Source: Companilactobacillus kimchiensis
Lineage (GTDB): Bacteria > Bacillota > Bacilli > Lactobacillales > Lactobacillaceae
Direction: 5' to 3'
NCBI RefSeq assembly: GCF_001438805.1
Contig: NZ_JQCF01000021.1
Span: 1-41,336, forward strand
Length of the DNA: 41,336 nt
Part shown: one piece after another, positions 16,052 to 23,904 of the stretch
Layout: every line of letters starts with the position of its first letter
Position numbering within the stretch: the first letter of the stretch is position 1
Translations under genes and position numbers: made by a program
The notes under the pieces: generated by a model
Told to the model about the DNA's origin: nothing
What the model saw: the letters and a program-made list of their open reading frames with translations, nothing else
Database searches by the model: none

Positions 16052-16757
16052 TAATGAACGTCACGTTCTAAAAAATATTAATTTACAAGTTAATAATGGT
16101 GACTTTATTTCAGTGATTGGAAATAATGGTGCTGGTAAATCAACACTTTTGAATACAATTGCTGGAACTTTGCGTGCTGATGCTGGTGAAATCGATTTGG
16201 CTTCTCATAATGTTTCTAAAAAATCTGTCGCTTATCGTTCCCGTTGGATGTCACGAGTTTTTCAAGATCCTAAAATGGGGACTGCCGGTGATTTGACAGT
16301 TATGCAAAATTTGGTTTTGGCACAAAGTCATACCAGTACGACCAACTTGAAGTGGTATCAAAAAAAGGGCGATATTGAAGAGTACCAAGAACTTCTCAAA
16401 ATTCTTAATATGGGTTTAGAAAATTTCATGAATACTCAAGTTAAATATCTTTCAGGTGGTCAAAGGCAGGCTTTGTCATTATTGATGGCAACGTTAAGTA
16501 AGCCCAAATTGTTGTTGCTAGATGAACACACTGCTGCTCTTGATCCAAAGACTAGTCATGAGGTTATGAAAATAACTGATGCGATGGTCAAACGTGAACA
16601 TTTAACAACCATGATGATTACTCATAAGATGTCTGATGCCTTGAAGTATGGTAACCGCTTGATCATGGTCCAAGATGGTCAAATTAAATTAGATGTCAGT
16701 GGTATTGAAAAGGATAACCTGGATACGGCACAATTGTTGGAAAAATTTGAAGCTTAA
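15996..16757 (+). CDS. ABC importer ATP-binding protein (TrpZ-like)
   Basis: An ABC ATPase of about 253 residues. Walker A is GNNGAGKST, the Q-loop is in RVFQDPKMGTAGDLT, the signature is LSGGQRQALSLL, Walker B is KLLLLDEHTAALDP, and the switch His is in MMITHKM. Three consecutive ATG codons (15993, 15996, 15999) follow a GGAGG at 15985-15989; the second or third has the best spacing. The gene starts inside the permease gene. In the Walker B region DEH replaces the commoner DEP, as in other members of this importer group. With the two preceding genes it forms one importer. Confidence 0.88.
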   Translation: MMKVLQVKHLQKVFFPGTDNERHVLKNINLQVNNGDFISVIGNNGAGKSTLLNTIAGTLRADAGEIDLASHNVSKKSVAYRSRWMSRVFQDPKMGTAGDLTVMQNLVLAQSHTSTTNLKWYQKKGDIEEYQELLKILNMGLENFMNTQVKYLSGGQRQALSLLMATLSKPKLLLLDEHTAALDPKTSHEVMKITDAMVKREHLTTMMITHKMSDALKYGNRLIMVQDGQIKLDVSGIEKDNLDTAQLLEKFEA

Positions 16758-16776
16758 TTTTAAATATTGTTAAATT

Positions 16777-16887
16777 TGTCACCTTCCACAAAAATAGGAA
16801 ATAGGTTGAAACGTAGTGGGTTCTTCACTAAGAACACTTCACTACTGACGCCAATTCCAATTTTTTGTTCCTTGTGGAGAGTGGCAT
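16777..16887. repeat. Short, reduced relative of the composite repeat (unit B)
   Basis: A single arm closed by its own near-palindromic ends (TGTCACCTTCCACAA against TTGTGGAGAGTGGCA). It keeps the landmarks CCTTCCACAAAAA, GAAACGTAGTGGG, the hairpin GTTCTTcactaAGAAC and CTTCACTACTGA seen in unit A, but lacks one of the two inner hairpins. The outer helix TAGGAAATAGG pairs only partly with its partner. It is likely a deletion derivative or a minimal form. Confidence 0.65.
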
Positions 16888-16904
16888 CCTAATCAAAACA
16901 AAAT

Positions 16905-16946
16905 AAAAAACCAATTGCTGAAGTAGGATTCAGTAATTGGTTTTAT
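16905..16946. terminator. Terminator between the importer operon and the phosphatase gene
   Basis: AAAAACCAATTGCTGAA pairs with TTCAGTAATTGGTTTT around a short loop, with A- and T-runs on both sides. It can serve the plus-strand importer and possibly the convergent minus-strand gene. Confidence 0.8.
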
Positions 16947-17151
16947 TTGTTTTTAATCCATTTATCAGGGGGGAAGGATGGACTATCAAGTTATGTTCTA
17001 AGGATCATTATCTATATCTATTTTTTATATGAAGATTATTTATAGGGGGGATAAGTTAAAGCTTTTTGATTTCCTTTAACTTACAAATACATCATAACTA
17101 GTAAATGTGAAGAAATTATGATGCCAATGTTATCAAAATTAGAAACTTTTT
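16947..17151. other. Intergenic stretch with two hairpins and G-runs
   Basis: No gene is seen. Two purine blocks (AGGGGGGAAGG near 16969 and AGGGGGGATAAG near 17044) stand out. AAGTTAAAG/CTTTAACTT (17053-17082) and CATCATAA/TTATGATG (about 17090-17122) can form hairpins downstream of the minus-strand phosphatase gene. Neither has a clear T-run, so their role is unclear. Confidence 0.4.
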
Positions 17152-17955
17152 CTATTCCAAGTAAATATTCTTCAAAGTGGTGATCTCAGAAGGGCTGATC
17201 TTCAATTCATTTTTGATATACTTATCTATATTTCCATAGGTTCTATCAATTGTCTTGAGGGCAGTTGCTAAATAATTATAGTGTACAGTCATCAAATCTC
17301 TTACGGAGTTGATGACGTCGGGGTCGTTATAGCCTTTAGCTTGTAAATCTTCAATTAGGTCAGTTACGAATTCTTTATTAGCTTTGTTAGTTAACAAATA
17401 GTCTTCTTTGATCGTGTCAAATGGTACGCCAAGTGCTTGTAGGAAGAAGACTGCTCCCATACCAGTTCTATCTTTACCAGCACTGCAATGGAAGAGTAGG
17501 ACTTCATTATCTCCACTATTTAATAATAATTGATTAAAGAATTTTCGATATGCAGTTTTTGCACTGTCACCTGTGATAACATCACGGTAAACATCAAGCA
17601 TGTGTGCGTATCCATTAGTGGGATCACCGCCAATTTCGGGGATGTAACCCTTACTTTGGACTTCAGAAGCCTTAGTTTCATCCTCTTTGAAAACTGGTGC
17701 CCAAACATAACGTACACCCTCAGGACGTTTGTCAGGCTTTTGGTCAATTTCTTGCTTAGAACGAAAATCGACATCAATTTTCAAACCGTAATCTTTTAGA
17801 TAGTTAAGGTCATTATCAGTTAAATCAGCCAAACCAGCTGATCTAAGAATCTTATGATATCTAACTGTCTTACCATCGGTTGTTTTGTAGCCGCCAAGTT
17901 CACGGAAATTAACACCTTTTTCAAGGTTTAAAACACGTTCATTATCGTTAGCCAT
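17152..17955 (-). CDS. Protein tyrosine phosphatase (DSP-like, HCSAGKDRTG motif)
   Basis: A 267-residue phosphatase of the bacterial tyrosine/lipid phosphatase group. The P-loop HCSAGKDRTG (about residue 155-165) has the catalytic Cys and Arg of the CX5R signature. The N-terminal GVNFRELGGYKTTDGKTVRY and ILRSAGLADLTDNDLNYL are family hallmarks. No signal peptide is seen, so it is probably cytoplasmic; substrates could be phosphotyrosine proteins or phosphoinositide-like molecules. The start is the ATG at 17955, with GAGG ten bases upstream. An in-frame ATG at 17991 sits in a -10-like TATAATGG and is less likely. It is divergent from the glycerate-kinase-like gene. Confidence 0.88.
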   Translation of the reverse strand: MANDNERVLNLEKGVNFRELGGYKTTDGKTVRYHKILRSAGLADLTDNDLNYLKDYGLKIDVDFRSKQEIDQKPDKRPEGVRYVWAPVFKEDETKASEVQSKGYIPEIGGDPTNGYAHMLDVYRDVITGDSAKTAYRKFFNQLLLNSGDNEVLLFHCSAGKDRTGMGAVFFLQALGVPFDTIKEDYLLTNKANKEFVTDLIEDLQAKGYNDPDVINSVRDLMTVHYNYLATALKTIDRTYGNIDKYIKNELKISPSEITTLKNIYLE

Positions 17956-18021
17956 TTTTTCATTACCTCGGTTGTTTTTTCTATTTACCATTATAACAAA
18001 AAGGAAGAGTTATCCTATATT

Positions 18022-19134
18022 ATGAAGTTTATTATTGCACCCGGAAAATATAATAATAATATTAGCTCGACTAAAATCGGCCAAGCTATCTATAGTGGTA
18101 TCTCACGTGCCTTACCAGATGCAGAAATTGCCACAATGCCTGTAACTGACAGTCGTTATGGGATGCCAGCATTGGTTGAACATACGGTAGGTGGTCATTG
18201 GGCGGAGATACCTTATTTTGATGCCTTCTGGAACAGTAAAACGGGGCGTTACCTAATAACAAATATCGATAGTCAAGATACCGCTATTATGGATTCAGAG
18301 CAAGTCGTAGGCGTAGATTTAGCAAAAAATAAATCACGAGATCAGTTGTTCCATGCCACGAGTTATGGTATTGGAGAATTCATAATTGATGCGGTAACCA
18401 GTGGTTTAAAGAACATTGTTATATGTTTAGGGAAGACGGCAGTGGCTGATGGCGGTCTAGGGGCATTACAAGCTCTTGGAGCCAAGATATATGATGAAAA
18501 CAATGAACTAATCCCTGAAGGGGAAAATCCGCTGATTGCGGCTAATAGGATAGATATGGAAGATGTCTATGAGTTATTAGGCAATCGAACACGAATAACT
18601 GTATTACTAAACTTTTCGACTGAGTATAAACTTTGTGATACCGTAGAATACTTAAATGATACTCAAGAAAGTTTTTTAGAAGATAATTTAGTTTATGTTA
18701 CCGAAAAAATGAATCAGAAGTATAATTTAGATATACACCCAATGCCACATTCGGATTCAATAAAGACTTTGGCAGGGGCGTTTGCAATGATTAATGCACG
18801 TATTTCACGATCATCATTTGAATGGATAGCCAAAATTACGGGAATGAATGAAACGATTCGATCAGCGGATATCATCATTACCGCAACAGATAGGATTTCT
18901 GATGATTCGATGCATGATGATATTCTGTATCATTTAAGTCGCATTGCTGGTTCAGAAAAGATTCCTACGTTTGTATTATGTAATAATTTTGTTGATAATT
19001 TTCAAGACTATGAACAGTTATTCACGGGGATATTTTCAACTCAGATGACCGAATATGATGATGAAATTACAATTTTTGAAAACTATGAATCCGTCGCTAA
19101 CCAATTAACACGAACTCTTTTGGCTTTTAAATAG
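18022..19134 (+). CDS. Glycerate kinase family protein with altered active-site motifs
   Basis: A 370-residue protein aligning by eye with type 1 glycerate kinases (GlxK/GarK), which phosphorylate D-glycerate. The N-terminal MKFIIAPGKYNNNISSTKIG replaces the usual APDSFKGSLSA segment. The invariant acidic/glycine block after the first 40 residues (family DGGEGT) reads TDSRYG here. The GGSATNDGG-type nucleotide block reads LGKTAVADGG. The tail SADIIITATDRISDDSMHDD stands where the family has its Asp/Glu-containing motif. Length is near normal. The substitutions suggest a divergent paralogue with changed or lost activity. The ribosome site is weak (GGAAGAG). It stands between a phosphatase and a UspA gene. 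Confidence 0.7.
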   Translation: MKFIIAPGKYNNNISSTKIGQAIYSGISRALPDAEIATMPVTDSRYGMPALVEHTVGGHWAEIPYFDAFWNSKTGRYLITNIDSQDTAIMDSEQVVGVDLAKNKSRDQLFHATSYGIGEFIIDAVTSGLKNIVICLGKTAVADGGLGALQALGAKIYDENNELIPEGENPLIAANRIDMEDVYELLGNRTRITVLLNFSTEYKLCDTVEYLNDTQESFLEDNLVYVTEKMNQKYNLDIHPMPHSDSIKTLAGAFAMINARISRSSFEWIAKITGMNETIRSADIIITATDRISDDSMHDDILYHLSRIAGSEKIPTFVLCNNFVDNFQDYEQLFTGIFSTQMTEYDDEITIFENYESVANQLTRTLLAFK

Positions 19135-19214
19135 GGTATTTTATTGAATAATATTTATGAATGCATTAATCTAAAATTAAAGGATTTTCAATAAGTGCAT
19201 TGGAGGATTGAATT

Positions 19215-19706
19215 ATGGAACAAGACTATAAGAGAATTTTGGTTCCTGTAGATGGATCAAAAGAAGCTGAAATGGCTTTTAAAAAAGCTGTGAAGGTTGC
19301 ACAAATGAATGGTGGACACTTAGATGTTTTAACTGTTCTTGATACTAAGCAATTCATCGGTTTACATGGTGGCATGCTTAATGGGGATGTTATTTATCAA
19401 CTCTCTGAAGATGCACAAAAATATTTAAATGAATTAAAAGAAGGAGCAGTCAAAGACGGTTTTAAAGAAGACGACATCGATATCCACGTTCGTTTTGGTG
19501 AACCTAAGACAGTTATCTCACAAGAATTCATTGAAGAATATAAGAACGATTTGATCATGATCGGTTCAACTGGTATGAACGCAGTTACACGTTTATTAGT
19601 TGGTTCAGTTTCAGAATACGTTACACGTAATGCTAGAACTGATGTCATTATCGTTAGAACTGATATTGATAACCAAAAATTAATTGATAAGAAAAAGAAA
19701 AGATAA
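19215..19706 (+). CDS. Universal stress protein (UspA family)
   Basis: A 163-residue UspA-type protein. The strand YKRILVPVDGSKEAEMAF opens the Rossmann-like fold, and GSTGMNAVTRLLVGSVSEYV gives the ATP-binding G-2X-G-9X-G(S) motif, so this copy probably binds ATP. It has a strong TGGAGG ribosome site. It is a single gene followed by composite repeat unit C with its central terminator. Such proteins accumulate under starvation and acid stress in related bacteria. A second, different UspA gene is at 33253. Confidence 0.92.
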   Translation: MEQDYKRILVPVDGSKEAEMAFKKAVKVAQMNGGHLDVLTVLDTKQFIGLHGGMLNGDVIYQLSEDAQKYLNELKEGAVKDGFKEDDIDIHVRFGEPKTVISQEFIEEYKNDLIMIGSTGMNAVTRLLVGSVSEYVTRNARTDVIIVRTDIDNQKLIDKKKKR

Positions 19707-19724
19707 AACCTTTTTACTTATGCG

Positions 19725-20290
19725 GGGTTAAAGCGTAAGTTAACAGAGTTGTTATTACGCTTCCGTCTTCCGCTCGGCAATATCGGGGGACTGGAACGCA
19801 GTGGACATCGTTTTGAACCAATTTGAAGTACAAAATTGTTTCAAAATCGAGTCTTTCACTAACCTAGCAAAGTACGCTAGGTAAGAGAAATCTCACTGCT
19901 GAGCCCCCGAATTGCTGTCGCTCCAGACTAGACAGATATCTTTTAGTTCAAATAGGTTAAATTATTTTTATAGATACATGTTTATTCAGAATTATCTTAA
20001 CAACAAAAAATCCCATATTAACTGATGTAATGTCAGGTTAGTATGGGATTTTTGATTTAGAAATATTATTTTTCATCAATAAAATAGTCAAAATATTAGT
20101 CTGGAGTAAATATTGGAAATAGGCTCAGCCGCGACATTATTCTTAGTCAGCGATTTGTGCTGGGTTAGAATAAGACCGATCTTGGAGACTCTTGGCACAA
20201 GAGGCTTCAAGTCGTGTCCGCAGCGTTCCAGCCTATTTCCAATTTTTTCGGAAGACGGGAAGTTTAAATACACTTACGTTTTAACCCAGC
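19725..20290. repeat. Composite intergenic repeat, unit C (best complete copy)
   Basis: The ends GGGTTAAAGCGTAAGT (19725-19740) and 20272-20287 are inverted repeats matching at 15 of 16. The plus arm begins with a perfect hairpin AAGCGTAA/TTACGCTT (19731-19738, 19755-19762). It continues with CGTCTTCCG, the outer helix GGCAATATCGGGGG (19776-19789) with CCCCCGAATTGCTG (19904-19917), inner hairpin Y (19809-19849) and inner hairpin Z (19851-19893), and ends CTCCAGACTAG (19921-19931). The minus arm is 20097-20290 with the same landmarks (TAGTCTGGAG, CGGAAGACGGG) and different but paired stems. It occupies almost the whole gap between convergent genes, and the shared terminator lies at its centre. 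Confidence 0.85.
20005..20053. terminator. Central terminator-like hairpin of unit C
   Basis: AAAAAATCCCATATTAACTG pairs with CAGGTTAGTATGGGATTTTT around a TGATGTAATGT loop region, with A/T runs on both sides. It can end transcripts of the UspA gene and of the convergent surface-protein gene. Confidence 0.8.
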
Positions 20291-20328
20291 ATGAAAAAGG
20301 AATCTTTTTTATTTATTACTTCCTGTAA

Positions 20329-22701
20329 TTAGACACTATCGGTTAATGAATAATCAATTGTTGAAGCATAAGTACCGGCCAGGATATTATTATTGGGCGA
20401 TGCTTGTCCAGGATAGAATTTAATATTTTGAAAATTGATTTCATAGTCGCCTGGAATATCAGAATCATTTTCAAATAATTCTGTATATCCTCCGCTAGGA
20501 GTCAAAGTAACATTACGATTATTCTTTTGGAAAACTAAACTGGAACCTTGTAACCCTAATTGTGAAGTGTCCTTATGATGGAAATTATTTAAGCGGGCAT
20601 TTAATCTATAACGAACAAAATAGCTGTTATATAAAGATCGGGTTCTACTAATAATTGAATTGTTACCACTATGGTTGCTGGAGAAAGTATCTTTGGTAGA
20701 AAATAGCGGTACATCAAATTGCAGATCAGGGACCTCAAGGTCCATTATATTAGTGCTATGGTTAAATCCTGCATTGTAGTTAGAAACCGTAGGATCTGTT
20801 TTAGTTAGATTGATTGGTTCTGATTCGACGACCGGCGTGTCATCATTCGTAACGGGATTGACGGGTAACTGAGAGTTAATGGATGTATCGTCCCCCATAT
20901 TAGGTAGGGTTGGATAATAACCCCAAATGGGATTTTCCTTATTCATAACGAATCCCAATACGAAACTACCACTGATTAAATATTTAAAACTGTAATTACC
21001 ACTGGCATCGGTAGTAGTAGTTTCTTCACGTTGTTTAGATTTACCATCGTCACTGACACGATAGAGCGCAACTTGTTGATTGGTCATTTTGGGTTCATTA
21101 CTTTGCATCAAACCATCACTGTTCCTATCGTTCCAAATGTTGCCGCTAATTGAGCCCTTAGAAGTGGCTAGGTCGCCAATAGAGTAATTAGTAACTGATG
21201 AAACGTTGTTACTTCTATCAACTGCTAAAACATGCAGATATTTTGATGAAGAGGTTAGTTTATCTAAAGATATTTTAGCAATAGTTGAAGTATCGGGATC
21301 AGTAACGGGAGCGTTGATATTTGTCACATCTCCTAAACCATCTTTTACAACGGTTGGTGTTTCATCAGCCTTGTCGTCCAAAGTATAAATGAATCCTTTG
21401 ATATTACTTAGCACTGGAACAGTTTTGACATTGGAATAAACTGTTCCCTTCGAAGTACTGTTGGCTTGAACGCGATAGTCATAATTAGTGGCATTATCAG
21501 TTGAATTCAAGTTAATATTTAAGGTGTTTCCTAGTCCGGAGGCAGTGTCTTTATCGGCAGGTCGAATAGAGGGAGCATCTGGAACAGCGGAATCTTTGGC
21601 GGTTCGATCATTACCAACAGTTGAGTTATTCAAAGTGCAGACACTGTAAATCATATTAACGATAACGGCGGCTTCATCAGGTGTAGCCTTACCAGTTGTA
21701 TGTCCGGTCATGATACTAGCGTAGTTGTTTTTGATAACTAAATAGTCATTATCATCGGCGACAATATTTCCATCAGTATCCTTTTGATAGGTGATATTAT
21801 TATTCTTTTGCCAGATGCTTTGAAGAGGGTCGTCAAACTTCATCCAGCGAGTGCCACCACCGTTATAGTCATAAAACAGAGCTGATGTATGAGAATAGGA
21901 AATATTGTATTTCTTGGTAGGATCCAGAACATTAGGATATTGATTAATGAAACCAGTCTGTGTGAAACTGACAACTGAAGAACCAATACCGTTTGAAGTG
22001 TCTTTTGTACCGATGGTCAAGCCGCAGTCTTTAGCAAATTGATCAAAATTCCACATAGCAGCAATCGTATCATGTCCAAAAATTACACCACGCCCAGAAG
22101 CACCATAAGCACGAACTGCATCTACAACTGATCCATCTTTTAAATCTTGCCAGTTGTTGGCGTCACTAGAACCAAAGTAAATTCCATCGTATTTAAAAGA
22201 ACCATCCGAATTTTTTAGATAGCTATTCGGATCTTCATTAAAGTCCCTTATGGAAACAGGAACAATCGTGATTAGTCCCCTTGAGACTTGTTCGCCGTCG
22301 TAATTTAATTTCATCCAGTCTTTTAAGTAATTACCGTTATCTGGATAGATATTTAGAATAGTAAGTTTTTTATCATAATTGGATGATTGATATTTCCATT
22401 CAGCGTCAGCACCGTTGCCTTTTCTTTGAACTCTGTAACCGGAAGTTAGGTCACTTAAGGATGTTGTCCAAGAAAGGTTAGTAACGTTGTTTAATCCCTC
22501 TTGAGACCAGGTACTGTCACCATTCAAATTGATGTAATTTGTATCTGAATTCAAGGGACTGGTTAAAGCATTTAAATTCAATTCAGTTTTTCCAGCCGAA
22601 TTACTAGTATCGTCAGCTTGCGCATAAGTATAATGAAAAGCAAAGATTATACTGAGTAATAATAGGCAAAAGGTAAGTGCAAATAGTCTAAATCTTTTCA
22701 T
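20329..22701 (-). CDS. Large secreted protein with amidotransferase-like and SdrD-B-like domains
   Basis: A 790-residue exported protein. The signal peptide (KRFRLFALTFCLLLLSIIFA) ends near residue 29. Residues of about 80-360 resemble the DUF5057-type region (YDGIYFGSSDANNWQDL, then YGASGRGVIFGHDTI), which recalls the fold of class I glutamine amidotransferases and may act on or bind a ligand; no clear catalytic triad is visible. Two Ig/fibronectin-like segments follow (about 370-510). Next comes an SdrD B-type repeat (ISGNIWNDRNSDGLMQSNEP, about 518-610), which in relatives binds calcium. The tail ends STIDYSLTDSV, like a degenerate WxL end. No LPXTG is present. GAGG precedes the start at moderate distance. 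A surface or adhesion role is inferred. Confidence 0.7.
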   Translation of the reverse strand: MKRFRLFALTFCLLLLSIIFAFHYTYAQADDTSNSAGKTELNLNALTSPLNSDTNYINLNGDSTWSQEGLNNVTNLSWTTSLSDLTSGYRVQRKGNGADAEWKYQSSNYDKKLTILNIYPDNGNYLKDWMKLNYDGEQVSRGLITIVPVSIRDFNEDPNSYLKNSDGSFKYDGIYFGSSDANNWQDLKDGSVVDAVRAYGASGRGVIFGHDTIAAMWNFDQFAKDCGLTIGTKDTSNGIGSSVVSFTQTGFINQYPNVLDPTKKYNISYSHTSALFYDYNGGGTRWMKFDDPLQSIWQKNNNITYQKDTDGNIVADDNDYLVIKNNYASIMTGHTTGKATPDEAAVIVNMIYSVCTLNNSTVGNDRTAKDSAVPDAPSIRPADKDTASGLGNTLNINLNSTDNATNYDYRVQANSTSKGTVYSNVKTVPVLSNIKGFIYTLDDKADETPTVVKDGLGDVTNINAPVTDPDTSTIAKISLDKLTSSSKYLHVLAVDRSNNVSSVTNYSIGDLATSKGSISGNIWNDRNSDGLMQSNEPKMTNQQVALYRVSDDGKSKQREETTTTDASGNYSFKYLISGSFVLGFVMNKENPIWGYYPTLPNMGDDTSINSQLPVNPVTNDDTPVVESEPINLTKTDPTVSNYNAGFNHSTNIMDLEVPDLQFDVPLFSTKDTFSSNHSGNNSIISRTRSLYNSYFVRYRLNARLNNFHHKDTSQLGLQGSSLVFQKNNRNVTLTPSGGYTELFENDSDIPGDYEINFQNIKFYPGQASPNNNILAGTYASTIDYSLTDSV

Positions 22702-22836
22702 TATTAATTAGAACCTCATATAATATATATAAATATAATAATAATACTAATTAGAAACATTTACACTTATATATCTAAACCGGAAATTCAATATCAAAGA
22801 ATAATGTAATTAATGAAGATTTTTATAGGAGAAAAA

Positions 22837-23382
22837 ATGAGATGTGTTTGGGCCAGTAGTTCAGAAGAAATGCAAAAGTATCACGATACTGAGTGGGGAG
22901 TTCCCAGTCATGATGAACGGTACTTTTTTGAAATGTTAACTTTGGAAGCTGCCCAGGCCGGTCTATCATGGGCTACGATTATTAAACGGCGAGTAACTTA
23001 TCGACAAGCCTATGACAACTTTGATATTGAAAAAGTTGCTAACTTTGATCAGGTCAAACGTGATTCTTTGTTGCAGGATAAAGGTATTATTCGAAATCGT
23101 TTGAAAGTTGATTCATCAATCAATAATGCCCAAATAATTCAGACAATGCATCAGAATGGTGAAACTTTTTTTGAATATATTTGGAATTTTGTTGATAATC
23201 AACAGATAATTAATCATTATAGTGATATGGAAGAAGTACCCGCTCAAACGGAGTTGTCGCAACGAATTAGTAAAGACTTAAAAAAACGTGGTTTTAGATT
23301 CGTCGGACCAACAATTATTTACTCTTTTTTGCAAGCCGTGGGTGTGATCAATGACCATTTAGATTCCTGTGAATTTAAGTGA
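22837..23382 (+). CDS. tag: DNA-3-methyladenine glycosylase I
   Basis: A 181-residue base-excision repair enzyme that removes 3-methyladenine from DNA. Family landmarks run from the N-terminus: RCVWASSSEEMQKYHDTEWG, then LEAAQAGLSWATIIKRRVTY, then IIRNRLKVDSSINNA. The zinc-binding Cys near position 3 and His in KYHDTEWG pair with the C-terminal His and Cys of NDHLDSCEFK, as in E. coli Tag. I start at the ATG at 22837, which has AGGAG about six bases upstream; an in-frame ATG at 22813 lacks a ribosome site. It is the first gene of a probable run of closely spaced genes to 25398. Confidence 0.95.
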   Translation: MRCVWASSSEEMQKYHDTEWGVPSHDERYFFEMLTLEAAQAGLSWATIIKRRVTYRQAYDNFDIEKVANFDQVKRDSLLQDKGIIRNRLKVDSSINNAQIIQTMHQNGETFFEYIWNFVDNQQIINHYSDMEEVPAQTELSQRISKDLKKRGFRFVGPTIIYSFLQAVGVINDHLDSCEFK

Positions 23383-23415
23383 AAACCAGTATAATGATAC
23401 TGACGGAGGATAATT

Positions 23416-23904
23416 ATGAATTCTGAAACTATTAGTAATTTGGCCGATTGGCTTTATACAAACAGAAATAAAATTGAAGATAAGTCACAAGAATTTGACG
23501 CTCAAAAGGTCTACGATATTTTAGACTCACTAGAGGTTTTAAGAAAGCCAATCAAAACATACTTTGATATGACTGAAGATGACTACTACCAAAATGAATC
23601 AGATCACCGTTTGACTTTACAAAACCCTGATCACAAACTTACTGAATTACACGATCGTGTTCAAGTAAACCACGTTGATGGTTCGCTTGCTGACCACGAT
23701 ATTAACTTTACATACAATCATGAAGATCCATACGCTACGGGTGATTATCAAGCTAAGACTGATATTGACTTGATGAGTTTTTCATTCACAGTTATTGGAG
23801 CAATTTATGATAATACCATTGTCGCTGATGTTAGAAACTCCATCTCAAACGATGCCATTTTAACAATCGGATTAGCTGCCCATGCGGTCGAGGCTTGGCA
23901 ATAA
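23416..23904 (+). CDS. Conserved-looking protein of unknown function
   Basis: A 162-residue, acidic, soluble-looking protein that I do not recognise. It has no signal peptide or membrane segment. The N-terminus is helical (ISNLADWLYTNRNKIEDKSQ). A His/Asp-rich middle (SDHRLTLQNPDHKLTELHDR, LADHDINFTYNHEDPYATG) is followed by a more hydrophobic end (SFSFTVIGAIYDNTIV). The gene has a strong CGGAGG ribosome site. Its stop overlaps the start of the following ABC ATPase (TAATG), so the two are translated together. Confidence 0.75.
   Translation: MNSETISNLADWLYTNRNKIEDKSQEFDAQKVYDILDSLEVLRKPIKTYFDMTEDDYYQNESDHRLTLQNPDHKLTELHDRVQVNHVDGSLADHDINFTYNHEDPYATGDYQAKTDIDLMSFSFTVIGAIYDNTIVADVRNSISNDAILTIGLAAHAVEAWQ

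Noticed and set aside
13178-20290. CRISPR array as an explanation of the repeats
   Set aside because: The repeats are long, structured, few per site and in opposite orientations, with no regular spacers and no cas genes.
20113-20328. Frame of about 71 codons inside repeat unit C (and the similar one at 31028-31219 in unit E)
   Set aside because: Both are readings of the structured repeat arms with no ribosome site; the frame is not kept between copies.
22750-22785. cre-like GTGTAAATGTTTCTAA before the 790-residue surface protein
   Set aside because: The central CG of cre is missing.
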